Assembly: GCA_026545225.1 (NCBI GenBank)
Contig: CM048845.1
Coordinates: 18,631,001 to 18,695,000, forward strand
DNA from: Cornus controversa
Taxonomy: Eukaryota; Streptophyta; Magnoliopsida; Cornales; Cornaceae
DNA: 64,000 nucleotides
Direction of reading: 5' to 3'
The notes under the pieces were generated by a model that did no database searches, was not told the DNA's origin, and saw only the letters and a list, made by a program, of their open reading frames with translations. The position numbers and the translations under genes were made by a program. Positions 1 to 12,494 of this stretch are shown one piece after another (the stretch's first letter is position 1; the number at the start of each line of letters is the position of its first letter).

Positions 1-1849
1 ATTGGCTCCATCAAACATATTAAATAAAGGGAATAAGCGATTCCTCCTACTTTGCTATCTGTCTCGCTGTTATACATGTTCTCACATAGATGAGAGAAAG
101 ATAGTAACTTGACTTTCTTCACTTTGAGAGAAAATTCAACACCTTTTTTAATTTAACAAAATTAAATTTAATAAAAATATCAGATTAAACCTTTTTTTAT
201 GCTCTATTTGTTTTTCCAGAGCTACAGTTGCTCAAAAATTGAATGATAAGAGTCATAGCACTGTAAGTGGAAGAACGGATTTTCGGTTGTAGGCATTAGG
301 CAATGAACAATTAGAAGTGTAACATCCAGCTAATAAAATCTAGATTTGTCCTGTCCGTTAATTGGATCTCAAGACTTGATCCAATTAGGCTTTTCATTAG
401 ATTACCCGAGAGAAACAAACCATATAAAATGTCCTGTGCATCAACCCTTTGCCCCAAAGAGCCCCAACCATTCCCACAACTGTCCTTTCTTTTCCTTCAA
501 AGTGGTGACAATGACGGCACCCCCCGCCCCCACCAGAAATAAATAAATAAATAAAATAAGTTCTCTCATCTGTAATACAAACAAGGTGACTAACTGCCTG
601 ATGGCTATGGGGCAAAACCCTAATATAATAGCATGGATGATGGTGGATGCAACATAGTAATATAATTATTGGTGAGGTAAAAAGATAACCCTTTTGCTGG
701 AGCAGTTCATTACAAATTCCTGACCTCTAGGGCTCCAAATGTGCTGAGGCAAGTTAAGTGCTACACTGTTTGGCTTCATAGAACTTGGACTGTACTTGGC
801 TCAACTAGCTTGTTCAAGCATAACAAGTTTTCTCTGAGTTTAAGCTTGAGTTTAACTGAGCTTATTCACATAACCTAATCCAATGTGTGTGTTCAGTAAG
901 AACCTAGTGTTCTAAATTAATTATGCAGAATTGTGATCACAAGCTTACATTATATTTACAAATATCACTCCATTCTTCATCATTTACTACTAATAATATA
1001 TTCTAGCATATATTTACACTCAAAAGTATTTTCTTTTTTAGTAGCTTATTTGTTTAGGGTAAGTATTTATGCAGCTTATGTTACCACAACTAAGCTCTTT
1101 CAACTTCTCATAATCTTCAACATCAGTTTAGGCAATTAAACACAATGTTCAAAACTTGGCCAACTCAGCCCGACTTTGGCCTAGCCGAGTCCACTTGGAG
1201 TCAAGTCCGAGTTACGCCGAGAACTCAGCCAGAATAAAAATCACTGCTGCCTTGGCCTGACTCAGCTGAGACGTGGGCGTCTCAGCCTCCACCAAGTATC
1301 AGCTGAGACGGCTGTGATTTTCGAGCAGCTTATTGGTTGATTTGCATTAGAACCAATATATATCTAAACTTTATCTCAACATTTTTTGGAATAATATAAT
1401 TATTTAAGGGTATAAACCCAATATTCTGTTAAGACAACCTCAAGTTCTTTCATTTGATATTTTTATATATGTATTTTTTAAAAAGAACCATGTAATGACC
1501 ATTAAAAAAATTAAAGGAAACTTCAGCAAACCAGACAAATATATTTTTTCCCTAAAGAGAAAAAATCATAAAATAAACTTTTATCTATTATGAATAAAAA
1601 TTCAAGTATGGAAAGCATTAGATTAGAAGATATCTACTTCTTGAAGATAAAATTAAGTGGAATGAAGAACATTGAAACATCAGTATAAATGTGTGACTTA
1701 TATCCAGTTGTAGGCACCACAAGGACAAGAAGATGGCCAAATAGAATGATTGAAATTTGAAAGGCTATGACATGAGATGCATGTGTATCATTTGACTAAT
1801 AATATGACCCTAAAAAGAGTTGAATAGCAAAATTAATTTGTGAAGTTGA
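1..1849. other. Non-coding AT-rich stretch at window start
   Basis: No convincing gene is seen. Around 730-880 and 1140-1330 there are dispersed-repeat-like sequences rich in GAGTT/AACTCAG motifs, of the kind left by small hAT-type elements, but no terminal repeats could be paired. Short open frames here are AT-rich and resemble no known family. The stretch could hold the missing downstream part of the SNF4-like gene, but none of its conserved C-terminal motifs was found. Confidence 0.5.
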
Positions 1850-2097
1850 TCCTAAAGTTGTTAACTGTCAGCGCAGAGCGGAAGATGCACCGGTTATGAG
1901 AGGAAGGGTTGTTTGCCGAAAAAGTAAAAGACAAAGAGGGCAGCCAAAATTTACATGAGATGAAGTAATAAAAAATGATTTTAAAAAACTAAATATTGTA
2001 AGAGACATGGTTTATAATAGGAAAGAATGGAAAAAGAGAATTTATGTGGCCAACCCCATTCATATGGGACAAAGATAGATGATGATGATGATGATGA
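1850..2097 (+). mobile_element. RTE-type LINE 3' end fragment
   Basis: With one in-frame stop, this translates into the basic C-terminal tail typical of plant RTE-clade non-LTR retrotransposons: an RRAEDAP-like segment, then KRQRGQPKF, KNDFKKL, YNRKEWKKRI and VANPIHMG, followed by a run of GAT triplets. RTE elements characteristically end in a short simple repeat, which fits the (GAT)n at about 2078-2096. Only the 3' end is present, as expected from 5' truncation during target-primed reverse transcription. A second copy of the same end is at 55,370-55,430. Confidence 0.65.
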
Positions 2098-2476
2098 AGT
2101 TGTTAATTGCCAGGTTGTACTCTGGACTTATTTACGAAATCAAGAAGTATCTGTTCACAAGAAGGTCCATCCTTCCTCCCCTCCACCCCTCCCTCTCAGA
2201 TTCATTGAGGAGCAGGATTACAACGAGATTGATAAATTTAAAGAAAAAAAAGAAGTGAGAAAGGACTTTAGAGTGATTCAAAAATATTGATCATTCTATG
2301 AGAAAATAATTTCCACAATGGCTTCAAAGCAATCATGCTTTTTTGTATCAAATCATAGGCAACTAACAAACAACAAAATTTAATAGTAACTGACCAGAGT
2401 TGATTCCTTTATGAAACTTTTAAGAAAGTTGGACATACTAAATAGCCGTTTCTTGTAAACCATAGTTCTTGGAACT
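2098..2476. other. Non-coding spacer
   Basis: AT-rich sequence between the LINE end and the TRIM array. An 87-codon open frame runs through the LINE tail and this spacer, but it is low in complexity and not believable as a gene. Confidence 0.45.
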
Positions 2477-2936
2477 TGTTGAGGATTTAAATATTTAAGT
2501 TGCACTCTCTCTAACAGCTTAAGCTTTTAGAGTAGATGGTTGTTAACATGGCATTAGAGCAGGTTTCTGCCGTAGGCAAGGTCCTGAGTTCGAACCTCAC
2601 TGTCACCCTAAGTCCCTAATTAAAATTGAAGCACGTGTTGGACCAAAAGAAGGCCACCCGTGAGGGGGCGTGTTGAGGATTTAAATATTTAAGTTGCACC
2701 CTCTCTAACAGCTTAAGCTTTTAGAGTAGATCGTTGTTAACATGATATCAAAGTAGGTTTTTGCCGTAGGCAAGGTCCTGAGTTCGAACCTCATCGTCAT
2801 CCTATGTCCCTAATTAAAATTGAAGCACGTGTTGGACCAAAAGAAGGCCACAAGTGAGGGGGCGTGTTGAAGATTTAAATATTTAAGTTACACTCTCTCT
2901 AACAACTTAAGCTTTTAGAGTAGGTGGTTGTTAACA
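2477..2936 (+). mobile_element. Tandem TRIM retrotransposon array (LTR-internal-LTR-internal-LTR)
   Basis: Three near-identical 72-bp direct repeats lie at 2477-2548, 2671-2742 and 2865-2936. Each starts TGTTGA and ends TTAACA, so each has TG...CA ends. The two 122-bp spacers start with a degenerate initiator-Met tRNA primer site (TGGCATTAGAGC and TGATATCAAAGT; canonical TGGTATCAGAGC) and end with a purine-rich GTGAGGGGGCG just before the next repeat. No coding capacity exists. This is the layout of a terminal-repeat retrotransposon in miniature, here as a three-LTR tandem. The flanks GAACT and TAACT could be a TSD with one mismatch. The spacers also contain GAGTTCGAACC, which resembles a tRNA B box, but the LTR/PBS/PPT order explains the whole structure better than a SINE. 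Confidence 0.8.
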
Positions 2937-3596
2937 TAACTAAACTGCCTTTGTCACAACTGATAGACATCAACTACTTGAAAATATTACACCATTCTGA
3001 TATATCTAACATCCTTGGACTTCCCGTCATCCTTGGAACCCATTGATGTCATCAACAAAATACCATGGCAGTGTTCATTTCTCACTCTCAAATGTCTTTC
3101 CAACAACTCTACAACTCTCAATCTGGACATGAGCATTTCAGCAACACCTCTGCTGGGACATGTATCTTTATTGCGCAACATGGTATACCACAAAGCAATT
3201 TTAGTCTAGTAGCTGCCTTAAAAACATCCCCTCTAGTTCAATGCTAGTGAACTGCTCATACAAAACTCCAGAAGAGATTCCGCACTTCTCCCACAACTTC
3301 ATAGCAAGAAACCTCCTTATTTATGTTTGCTAAAGAATTATAGTAAGATTTAAATGACTTAAATCTAGTCTAATGTTAATGCAGTATAGCAAACCAGAAG
3401 ATCAGGAGTAAAGTAAAAAAGAAAAAGATAGAATACAGAAGGCAGATGTGGCTTCCATAGTAATTATGTTTCCTATTTTGAAACTAGAATCACCAAAATA
3501 ATAATATAACAATCCTTTAATTGAAATTAGTTGCTTCTACTGGAATTGAGTTACAACTACAATAAACTGAGATAGGAAACTTAAATCAATGTTTAC
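2937..3596. other. Spacer with an unassigned open fragment
   Basis: Between about 3000 and 3330 both strands have unusually long open frames and balanced base composition compared with the flanks. On the minus strand two pieces, KLWEKCGISSGVLYEQF and RVVELLERHLRVRNEHCHG, lie in different frames. I do not recognise the family. It may be a degenerate exon or captured gene fragment. It does not match the expected C-terminal CBS sequence of the neighbouring SNF4-like gene. Confidence 0.3.
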
Positions 3597-6500
3597 CTTC
3601 TATTAATAAATTAAGAGCAGAACTAAGAGGGTCAATGGGACGTAACGTTAATAGTACACGGCCACTTCTTCCAACTTCTCTCCAGGTACCCAAAGGGAGG
3701 CTACCAATTGGTTGTTGTAGAAAAGACAGATTTTCAAGACGATGTCTTAAGTGCCTGCATATAACTAAGTTTTCACCAGAGAAAAAGAAAAAGAAAAAGA
3801 AAAAAAGTAAGCAATTACCAACACATACTATTGTGAGAAGTGGTCTTTCAATAAATTGACAAAACACACATTTTAAAATTCCAGAGAGGCATGCTATATG
3901 TAACAACTGTGGACAGGATCCGTCTTGCATTGAGTGGATAACAGGAACTGCAGATATCTTATTTTGCAGAATCCTCAGAGCCACATCTCTTAGTGACTCA
4001 TCTGGTCCAGCCTGTGGGTAACAAAGAAAAACAAAAGGGAAAATAACTACAAGGATACAATTCTATTGAAGCACTCGCGTAAGACAATGGAAACATAAAC
4101 CTCACAATGGAACAAGCACTAATGAAATATTTCTTCGAAATTTTCACACCAAGGAATTCCTTATTCTTTCGTATCTCTTTCCAGAGGAGGAATGAATAAA
4201 AGAGTAAAAAAGTCAAGGATTTCATCCCTACAGAATTGATACAGGCTAACCAGCAAAAGAGCCCATAAGTACTATGTGCGAGCTAGAGTGTTTACTTGGA
4301 TTAAAGGCCTTCTATACAGCAGTTGTGTTGCCCCAACAGCTTCTCTGTGAAGTTGGAATTTTCTTTCTTTCCAAGCAGAAATTGTATGCATTTCAAGTTG
4401 TTCATTGTTCAGCATTGGACGATTTCTGTGAAACTGCAGAAATGAGAAACTTAAGTTATTACTATTAGAGAAAGAATATTTCAAGAATAGCAAGTGTGAC
4501 GAGTGTTTAAGAAAAAAAACCAATTATAAATTCAAAACACAAGGGGTTGCAACAATAGCATAACTATAAATTTATATGACAAAAAAATTTAGCAAATTAA
4601 ATTGCTAGTAAACTGATTATAGAAGTCAGTTTGTTTAAATTGATTTACTGGCCAGAAAGCAGTGAGAGAACTCTCAAGAAAACTGGTGTCTTGCAGTATC
4701 TACCACGATGTACATGAATTCTTTTTTTTCATGAAAGTGACTGTTGGGATACAGGGCTGATATTGATAGCCTTTGAATGTAAGTTTAGTGGAAGAACAAG
4801 TGTAAAAGAGGATATTGTTTGTATAGGACGTACTATGGTTCAAGGAAGTAGGTGTCTGGAAAGATATTATCAATTGTTGCTCAAGGGCAGTTTCTTTGTT
4901 GTTGGATACAGAACACATAGTAACATTTCAGCATGATGTTTAATGTGAAGAAGTCTATTCTAAGGTTTTATTCTCCAAATTTTCAGAATCACAAGGAAAA
5001 AGAATACAAATGGCAACATATAGTATGCACTGGAAGGATACAAGTTTTATTGATCCCCAAATTTTGTGGAACTAATCCATGTTAGGGAACTAAAAATAGG
5101 CTTTCGGCATCTTTGAGGTCTTATTTTACATAGGTGCCACAATTCGCTAAAGATAAATAATCATGAAAAGCTTACTGGAAGTTCATCTTTTTGGTAAAGC
5201 CACTTGCAGTAACAAAGGTGGGAGGATAAGAAATGAATTTCTTAAATTCTACCTAGCCCCCAAAGATAGGCATTTTTTTCTCGGGTGGCTGCTAGGTAAA
5301 AATTCTTGACAATTGACCACAATATTTAAGTGGTGGATTATCCCAAATGGACAAGGAGGCAAATTAATGTCTGGGATTTTCCTTCTTAGTCTTTTTATCC
5401 ATAAATTACCAAACAAATAAAAAATCTACACAATATCGAAAGAAAGGTCAGCACAGATTTAAATTACAAAAATAAAGATCGTCTCAAATAACAAGCTACA
5501 TCATGCAAACTATTCTCACAAAGCTATTTTTAATGGTACATTAAAATCTTGTGAGGATCACTATCATGGCCGGCAGAAGTAAAAAACTTGCACTATACCT
5601 CCATCAATATCAAAATGAAATCAGAAGCAGTCAGCATTCCCAGAATCTGTTTGCTGCAGTCATCCCAGATAGGTACAACAGCAAGTCCCTGAAGGAGGAA
5701 AAAAGGAATAGTAGATGGGATTAAACATACAAAGTTTTGTGAAACCATTGATGCCAAGTCACACAAGTTAAAGGTTTCCATTAGATAAAAGAAAAAAGGA
5801 ATAACAAATCGTTGTGCATAAACCAGGATCAAACCAAGGTTATTGAATTTTTTCTCAACGTGGGTTCTGGAGATCACTATATCAAGAGAATATCCCGAAT
5901 GGACCAATCATTAAATATGGGTTGGAGATGTTGGCAAAGATAACAAAGGCGTGACTCGAGATCTAATGAGAGTCCTAGAGTTTCAGGTAGCACAACAAGG
6001 TGAAAGTCAATGCAAGCTCAAGGAGAGAGAGAGAGGGAGAGAGAATGGTGTTGCTAAACGAAAGCACCACCATTTGTTAGATGTTGCTTGTACCATGTTA
6101 TTCAATGTGCAGGTAGCCAGGTACCAACACAGTTTTGGACTGATGCAGTTCTTATTGCGTGTCATCTCATTGACTTTATGCCCTCTGTTGTTCTGAGTAA
6201 TCAATTTCCCTTTTCTCTTTTATATCCTGGTCTCTCTCCCTTTCAGCTCACTCCTCATGTATTTGGTTGTGTAGCTTTTGTTTATATCTTGGATCGTGAT
6301 CTTGACAAATTGTCCCCTAATGCTCGTAAATGAGTATCGTTGTTACAATCCTGAGTCTCGGTGATATTTTGTGAGTGCCGATGTTACCTTCTTTGAGTCC
6401 ATTGCTTTCTTTTCATCACCCAAACAGAATTTGTCTCTGGATCTCATATCTACTCATGAGGGAGAGTCTTTATCTTCTCCTATTCTTCCGATGCCATTAG

Positions 6501-9500
6501 CTCCACCTTCTAATCCTCCCTTGCCAATACCATTAGCTCCACCTTCTAATCCTCCCTTGCCGATACTATTAGCTGCACCTTCTAATCCTCCCTTGAAGGT
6601 TTACCACTGATCAAGATCTCAACCCGTTGTTTCTTATAGTCCAGACAAGACATCTTCTCAACTTGCGGTTCCTGTTTCTCCATCACCCACTTCTGCTATT
6701 GATGATTTACCACTTGCATACGTTGAGGTGAACGTACTTGTACTCAACATCCCATTGCTAATTTCGTGTCCTATAATCGTGTTTCCTCATCCTTGCAATC
6801 TTTTGGTTTTACCTTGTCCTCTATCTCTATTCCCTTGTCTTATCAACAGATTTTATCTATGTCTGGATGGAAACACGCTTTGGTGAGGAAATGACTGCCC
6901 TTCACAAGAATCAGACCTAGGAGCTTACTGTTCTCCCTTTTGGGAAACAAACTGTTAGTCGTCGTTGGGCTATACTATTAAGTATCTCCCTCATGTGCGC
7001 CTTAAGGCGCGTTTGGTTGCCAAAGGGTACACACAGACCTATGGGGTTGATTACTTAGAGATCTTTTCTCCTGTATCCTGCCTTAACCCTGTAAAGGTTC
7101 TTTTTGTGGCAGTTTGTTCTTGGCCTTTATATCAGCTTGATATAACGAATGCATTTCTTTACGACGACATACAGGAGGGATGCTTAGTTCCTATATAGCC
7201 TAGTTAACATGTACCCCCGTGCAACCCTTGTACTCCATGTACAATTGAACTCACCCGTGCAACCCTCGTACTCCATTTACAATTGAACTCACACCCCATA
7301 CAGTCATCTTCTCTTCAGCAACTTACTCGATATATCCTCAAGCACACGCAATGAATGAAGTTACAGTTCTATTTCCTTCTCATTAAAATTGTTGTCTAAC
7401 ATGATTTGCTGATTCACTTGACAACCGTACTTCTTCATTCTATAGCAATTGCCTTCACAGGATAGAATTCTTAAGTCCCAATATTCTCATCAAAAGTCAT
7501 TTTTAAGATTAGTCGAATCTCAAGGACCGGTTAATTTACCTACATCCCAATATTCGTCGGATCATCAAGACTAGACTTTGACACGCCCACACAATCATCA
7601 AGCCAGAAGTAAGAACAATAGCATAACAAACCAAGGATAAAATATAACATTTTATGATAGTATAATAGATAAATAAAATAACGAACTTAAACTCCGTACC
7701 TCTTCGTACATAACATGGCAAGCCTGTTCCACAGCCACTTTAGCATCTAATGCAATAACCTACATTTTACACAACCGTTCCAAATTCGACTAATTAAATA
7801 CACCCATCTATACATGATAAAGGAGGAGAAAGATAAATAGAAAATTGAAAACAGATATGAAGAAGGGATTCAGACCTTGCCTGAATTTGGAATCAACTCA
7901 AATGTTTTATAACTTGACAAATGCATGGATAGATGATGACGAGAGACATCTATCATGTTATCTGACCATGGCAACACTTGCTCAGGATGTACGCTACTTG
8001 ATGATGAAGCCTACTTGGTATAACAAACATGTATCCAATTCAAATGCGTAAGTTAAAAATGCAACAAAAAAGAGCAAGTTGCAATAGTTTGTATTAAAGA
8101 AAAAATAATAATAATAACATAACTTTCATGTTTCAAAACTAACCGGTTCATTTACAAGAAGAATATTATTAATTGTTCCATATTCATCACGAACACAAAG
8201 TTGTTGTTCATCAAACCGCCATACGCCATCAACCAAGAATTTATACTGCATTACATATTTAAAGCCAAAAATTCAAAATATTGCAATCTAAATAAAAGAG
8301 GAATACTTCTTCTATATCCAAGCCAGCCAAAACCATACTCCTAACATTGAGATTGATGAGTACGACTAAATAGCTGGCAGAGAAACATATTAGAAAAACT
8401 TGAAAAGAATAAAAAAATTACTTTTTTATTGCAACATAATCAGAAAAAAAAAAAAGACATGCAAAGAAAGTAAAAATGGCCAAAGCGGAGAATAATAAAT
8501 ATGTTCATGCGCATATCTGTAAGCTTGTTTAAGTGGGGTAAGAAAGCCATGATTAACACGGCACACAAACACATGGTACATACAAAATGGAAGCAAAATG
8601 GTCATACACTGTAAATAACTGTATGTGTGTGCATTAGTTTGCCAGAGCATAAGTGCTAACAATTAAAATGACACATATGCATCTGAATGCATAAATAAAA
8701 ATGCGGATATAGGTGAAACTAATAGTTTTGCGAGCATGTTTGAATGTGTGATAAACTGGGGTTGAAGACAACAAGACCACATATGTTACATAGATCTTGG
8801 TATATGTTAGTTACAGCCACGTGTCTAATGATATAATTCATGTAATCCCCAAATCTAACAACACAAGGAACAAGATTGAATGGTCAATAAGCCCAATTTT
8901 TCTCCTTCTACACCTAATGAAAAATTGGGGTATTCAGAATTGTATGTCCAACATTTTTTGACTCAATTTACACATGCAACAATAAGATTGACATAATCTT
9001 TAGTAAACTTCTAGTAAACCAGAAATGTGTTACACTCTCCCTTAGAAAGTAATCAAAATGGGCATAAAGGTGAAAATAATAGTTTCACATGAATGTGTCA
9101 ATGTGTGGGGTTAAAGGCAGCAATGCCACACATGTTAAGTAGATCTTGGAATATGTTAGTTACGGCAATGTGTCTGCTAATAGGATCCATGTATCCCCAA
9201 ATCTAAGAACATGAGGGACAAATTTAAAAGGTCAATAAGCCTGATTGTTTTCTTTCCACACCCTATATTAAATTGAGGTATTTAGAATTATATTTCCAAC
9301 ACTTAACTGAAACATTTTACACATGCAACAATACGATTAATGCAGTCTTCAAGGAAACTTCTAGTAAACTAGAAATTTGTTGCACTCTCCATTTGATGGA
9401 GATCAGAATGGGGTTTGGAGCAGCGTCCCACGAATCATTCATATCTATGCCAACCAATGCCTCAAGAAACAGATTTTAGGATTTGTTTTCTTTTAATTTT

Positions 9501-10444
9501 AGGGATTATATTACCTAATAATTATAACTATATATGTTACTTATCTTTATTGGCAAATGACAATATCCATTTTTTGAATATTTAGTAATTAGGGTTTTGC
9601 AAGGACTTTGCCCATAAATAAGGCCTTATGAAATAAGGGTTTAATCTTGAATGACCATAGTATAAAGTGATACAGATTTTCCTTCCCACTCTCTTGGTTC
9701 TTCTTCTTTCTTCCCCTCCTCCTTCCCATTCTGCATCACCCTTCTTTTTTCTAAAAGATGTATTGGGCTTCCAACACATCTTATAACCACACTGATAAAG
9801 TGTTACATCTAACATGTATAAGATACAACACTAAAAATGCATGAAGATTAAAAGAATAATTGTTCAGGAGCATATTTAGGTCCAACTGAGATTCAGAACC
9901 AAGTGGTCCACTTGAGAGAACGACACTTATTCTCTCTTATGTTTTGGAGATTGTAGCTTATACGAGGAGAAAATTTTAACCCTTTTATTCAGATTGTGTC
10001 ATTCTTCACAACACTTATATTTGACTTTTCAAGATAAATCTCCTTACGATTAATACTTGAGTTGAATGTGAAAGTTTCATCACAAAATTCTATCAATTTT
10101 CATATCAATGGAAACAATATCTCATATATTGCTCAATCATCCGCATGCATAGAAACAAAATGGAATAAGATGGGTCTACATGGATCACACCTGATGACAA
10201 CCTGGAGGAAGATCCTGGATTGTTTGGAAAATCATGGAGGAACCCTCCACCAATATCATCTGTATGCGCTCAGTCCACCTGCACAAATAACAACAACATC
10301 ATATATATATATATATATACACACACACAAATATTCTAGAGAGAGAAGAACAATATGGTTGGGAAATAAAATGTACCCACTAAAGGAACCGCAGAGGAAA
10401 ACCTCGTGGCCTCCATAGCACCAAGTAAACAGTGTATGAACCAT
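3597..10444 (-). CDS. SNF4: SNF4-like SnRK1 subunit (CBM + CBS, AKIN-beta-gamma type), 3' exons not found
   Basis: Plant-specific beta-gamma subunit of SnRK1 (the AMPK/Snf1 counterpart), which couples a glycogen/starch-binding (CBM48) domain to nucleotide-sensing CBS repeats. Exons, in transcription order: 10444-10377, 10278-10191, 8245-8144, 8010-7876, 7759-7700, 5688-5599, 4433-4296, 4011-3819, 3764-3597. Phases agree at every junction and all sites are GT-AG. The CBM part has [27 protein letters not shown] and [13 protein letters not shown]. The CBS part has [75 protein letters not shown] and [13 protein letters not shown]. About 347 residues are recovered. The Arabidopsis protein is about 487, so roughly the last 110 residues (final CBS pair) are missing. 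The first ATG in frame is at 10,444; known relatives start about 20 residues further upstream. The 4011-3819 exon could instead end at a GTATGT donor at 3828. Either a diverged paralogue or a 3'-truncated pseudogene. Confidence 0.8.
5990..7198 (+). pseudogene. Ty1/copia retrotransposon fragment inside an SNF4-like intron
   Basis: Broken copia Pol. At 6119-6333 lies the end of the integrase core ([11 protein letters not shown], then [13 protein letters not shown]). At 6370-6600 is the integrase-RT linker, with three copies of a roughly 40-bp unit encoding proline-rich peptide. At 6965-7198 is the start of reverse transcriptase ([19 protein letters not shown], then [13 protein letters not shown]). 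Frames are broken by stops and small deletions, and the catalytic YVDD region is absent. No LTRs were found around it. It lies in the intron between host exons 7759-7700 and 5688-5599, in the opposite orientation to the host gene. Confidence 0.8.
8696..9415. repeat. Tandem duplication of about 360 bp in an intron
   Basis: The segment starting near 8698 (GGTGAAACTAATAGTTTTGC...) recurs from about 9062 (GGTGAAAATAATAGTTTCAC...). Both copies share the motifs GTAGATCTTGG/ATAGATCTTGG, ATATGTTAGTTAC, TCCCCAAATCTAA, GGTCAATAAGCC and CTTCTAGTAAAC in the same order. The copies have clearly diverged. The repeat lies between host exons 10278-10191 and 8245-8144. No coding signal. Confidence 0.7.
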
Positions 10445-12490
10445 TCTTGTTGACAATTGCTCTCCCCAAACACCCAATTCATATAGCTATATGTACATAC
10501 GTCTGTCTATGTATATACATATATACATACAGAGCAATTTGAAGTAAACAAGAAAAGCATTTACTAATCGTAAAAGCTGTATCCAACAAGTGAATTCCTA
10601 TGTAAATCCGCCGGCTAAAACTACAGGAATTTTTTCCCCATATATATATATATAGAGAGAGAGAGAAAGAGAGAGAGAGAGAATTTTCAGAGCTAAGTCT
10701 TATGCACGAGATTCGCCTAGAAATCTCCGAATTGTAACAAAAATTATGCTACTAAAAAAGGAGGAGGAAAGGGATAAAGTTAGTGGTGTGTGTTGGTATT
10801 GTGTGTGTGTGTGTATATATATATACAGGGTGTTGTATAGTTTCAGAGAGAGATTCTATTTCGATTGCTTTCTATGTGAATTTTTATATAAGAATTTTGA
10901 CTTTCAAAAGCATTAGAACAAAACCATGTTTCAGAATACTGCGGTTGGTTGAGAGTTGAGACTTATTAGAGTGGTAGTGAACTTTTATTTGTTGGGTTTC
11001 ACATGGGTGCATAGCTATTAGGTACTGCCTACTAATGTTTGGAAAATCTATCTTGGGCCCATAATTGGTGCATAAGAGTCTAATTACAAATCTTGTTCCC
11101 TTGACCTAAGTTTGAAAAGTGTGACAGAACTTTCAAGTCTAAAACCTCTCTCCAAAAGTTTGGAGTTTTTTCTCACAGTATTGAATGGAGAGAAGTGTAC
11201 GCTCATAATAAGAGTTCATTGTCATAGACTTACTGCAAAGAGCAATTTTTTCAAGACCAAATTAAAAAAAAAAAATAACTTGACTAAAAGTTTGACCTCA
11301 AACTTATTTGACTAACCAATTGTTGCAAAAGTCCTCAATGGCAGAGAATTTAATGTGTTAAATTGGAATTTGCAAAGCACTTTAATACTCATGGACGAAA
11401 CTATGTCATTTTTAAGAGTTATTTTTCAATGTTAAGATTAAAATTAATACAAATAACTCATTCACTACAGTGTTGTTAAAAATTATTTCTAAAAAAATAT
11501 ATTTAAATGGATTATATTTGTATAAGAAAAAATTATTAGATGCGCCTATGAGAAAGGAACATTTTTCAAAATTTGCTTAAATTTCTATTTTTAAAACTTT
11601 AAAAAGACAACAAAACCTAAAATGAAAATTACTTTTTTATATAAAAAAAATCTAATTTTTTCAATAAAATTTCTATTAAGAGGGGTTTTGTGCAAAAAAA
11701 AAAAAAAATGATAGTTCAAGGGAGTTTTATGCAATTTGCCTTTCTTAAATTTATATTAAAGGACATTTTCACCATAATAATATTACTGTATGCACATGTG
11801 TGAAACTCAAGCACCCTTTAGCTCTTAATTTTCTAACAACTCTTTGACGTTGGTCCCAAAGTCCCAACAATTGATTAGTCAAAGGGGAGTTTTAGGTAAA
11901 AAATATAGGTAAGGAGAGTTTTGTGCCAATTTTTAATGTGTTGGCTCTTTTTTCAAATGACATCTTGAAGCTTAGTTACATTGATAATTCTTGTTCTTAT
12001 TTTATTAGGTAACCCTCCCATCGTATCAAATGTGAATACCAAATCATGTGAGATATATTATTTTATGTTAACAAATTTCGGTATCCAAACTATATTCATC
12101 AAGTTGTAATTTTTGGTTTATTTTGGGTCTCGATCATGGATGTTGAAGAATAAGGGCATGGATACCATTTATTCGAAAAGTACATCACTTAGTACATGTA
12201 TATGTGTGAGGACACTTTGTGCATGTTTGGGAGTGCTTCCTGATACCTCAACAAGTCTTTTCAAGCATTAAAAGTCCTTTTAAAAAAAGTGTGACATTCG
12301 ATTACACATATGTAAAGACTTTTTTGAAGAAGCAGGTGGTGAGGAAGTCTATTTCAAAAAGGTAAAAAAATGTTACCTTTAGAACCTCCTTTTAGGAAGT
12401 CAAATTTTATTTTGACATAAATTTGTTATTTTATTAATTTATCCGTGTACAGTTTATATATTAATAAGATTGTGAGATATTATCTCTTTA
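10445..12490. other. Likely SNF4-like 5' leader/promoter, then intergenic DNA
   Basis: The 10,640-10,860 interval has (TA)n, (GA)n and (GT)n microsatellites. Read on the minus strand, the GA tract is a pyrimidine-rich tract typical of plant 5' leaders. Beyond about 11,000 it is AT-rich DNA with A-tracts (11,265-11,276; 11,695-11,708) and no supported gene. Confidence 0.4.
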
Positions 12491-12494
12491 GTCA

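Noticed and set aside
2549..2620. tRNA gene or tRNA-derived SINE (A/B-box-like sequence)
   Set aside because: The motif sits where a TRIM primer site is expected, between short TG...CA repeats and a polypurine tract; no cloverleaf could be drawn.
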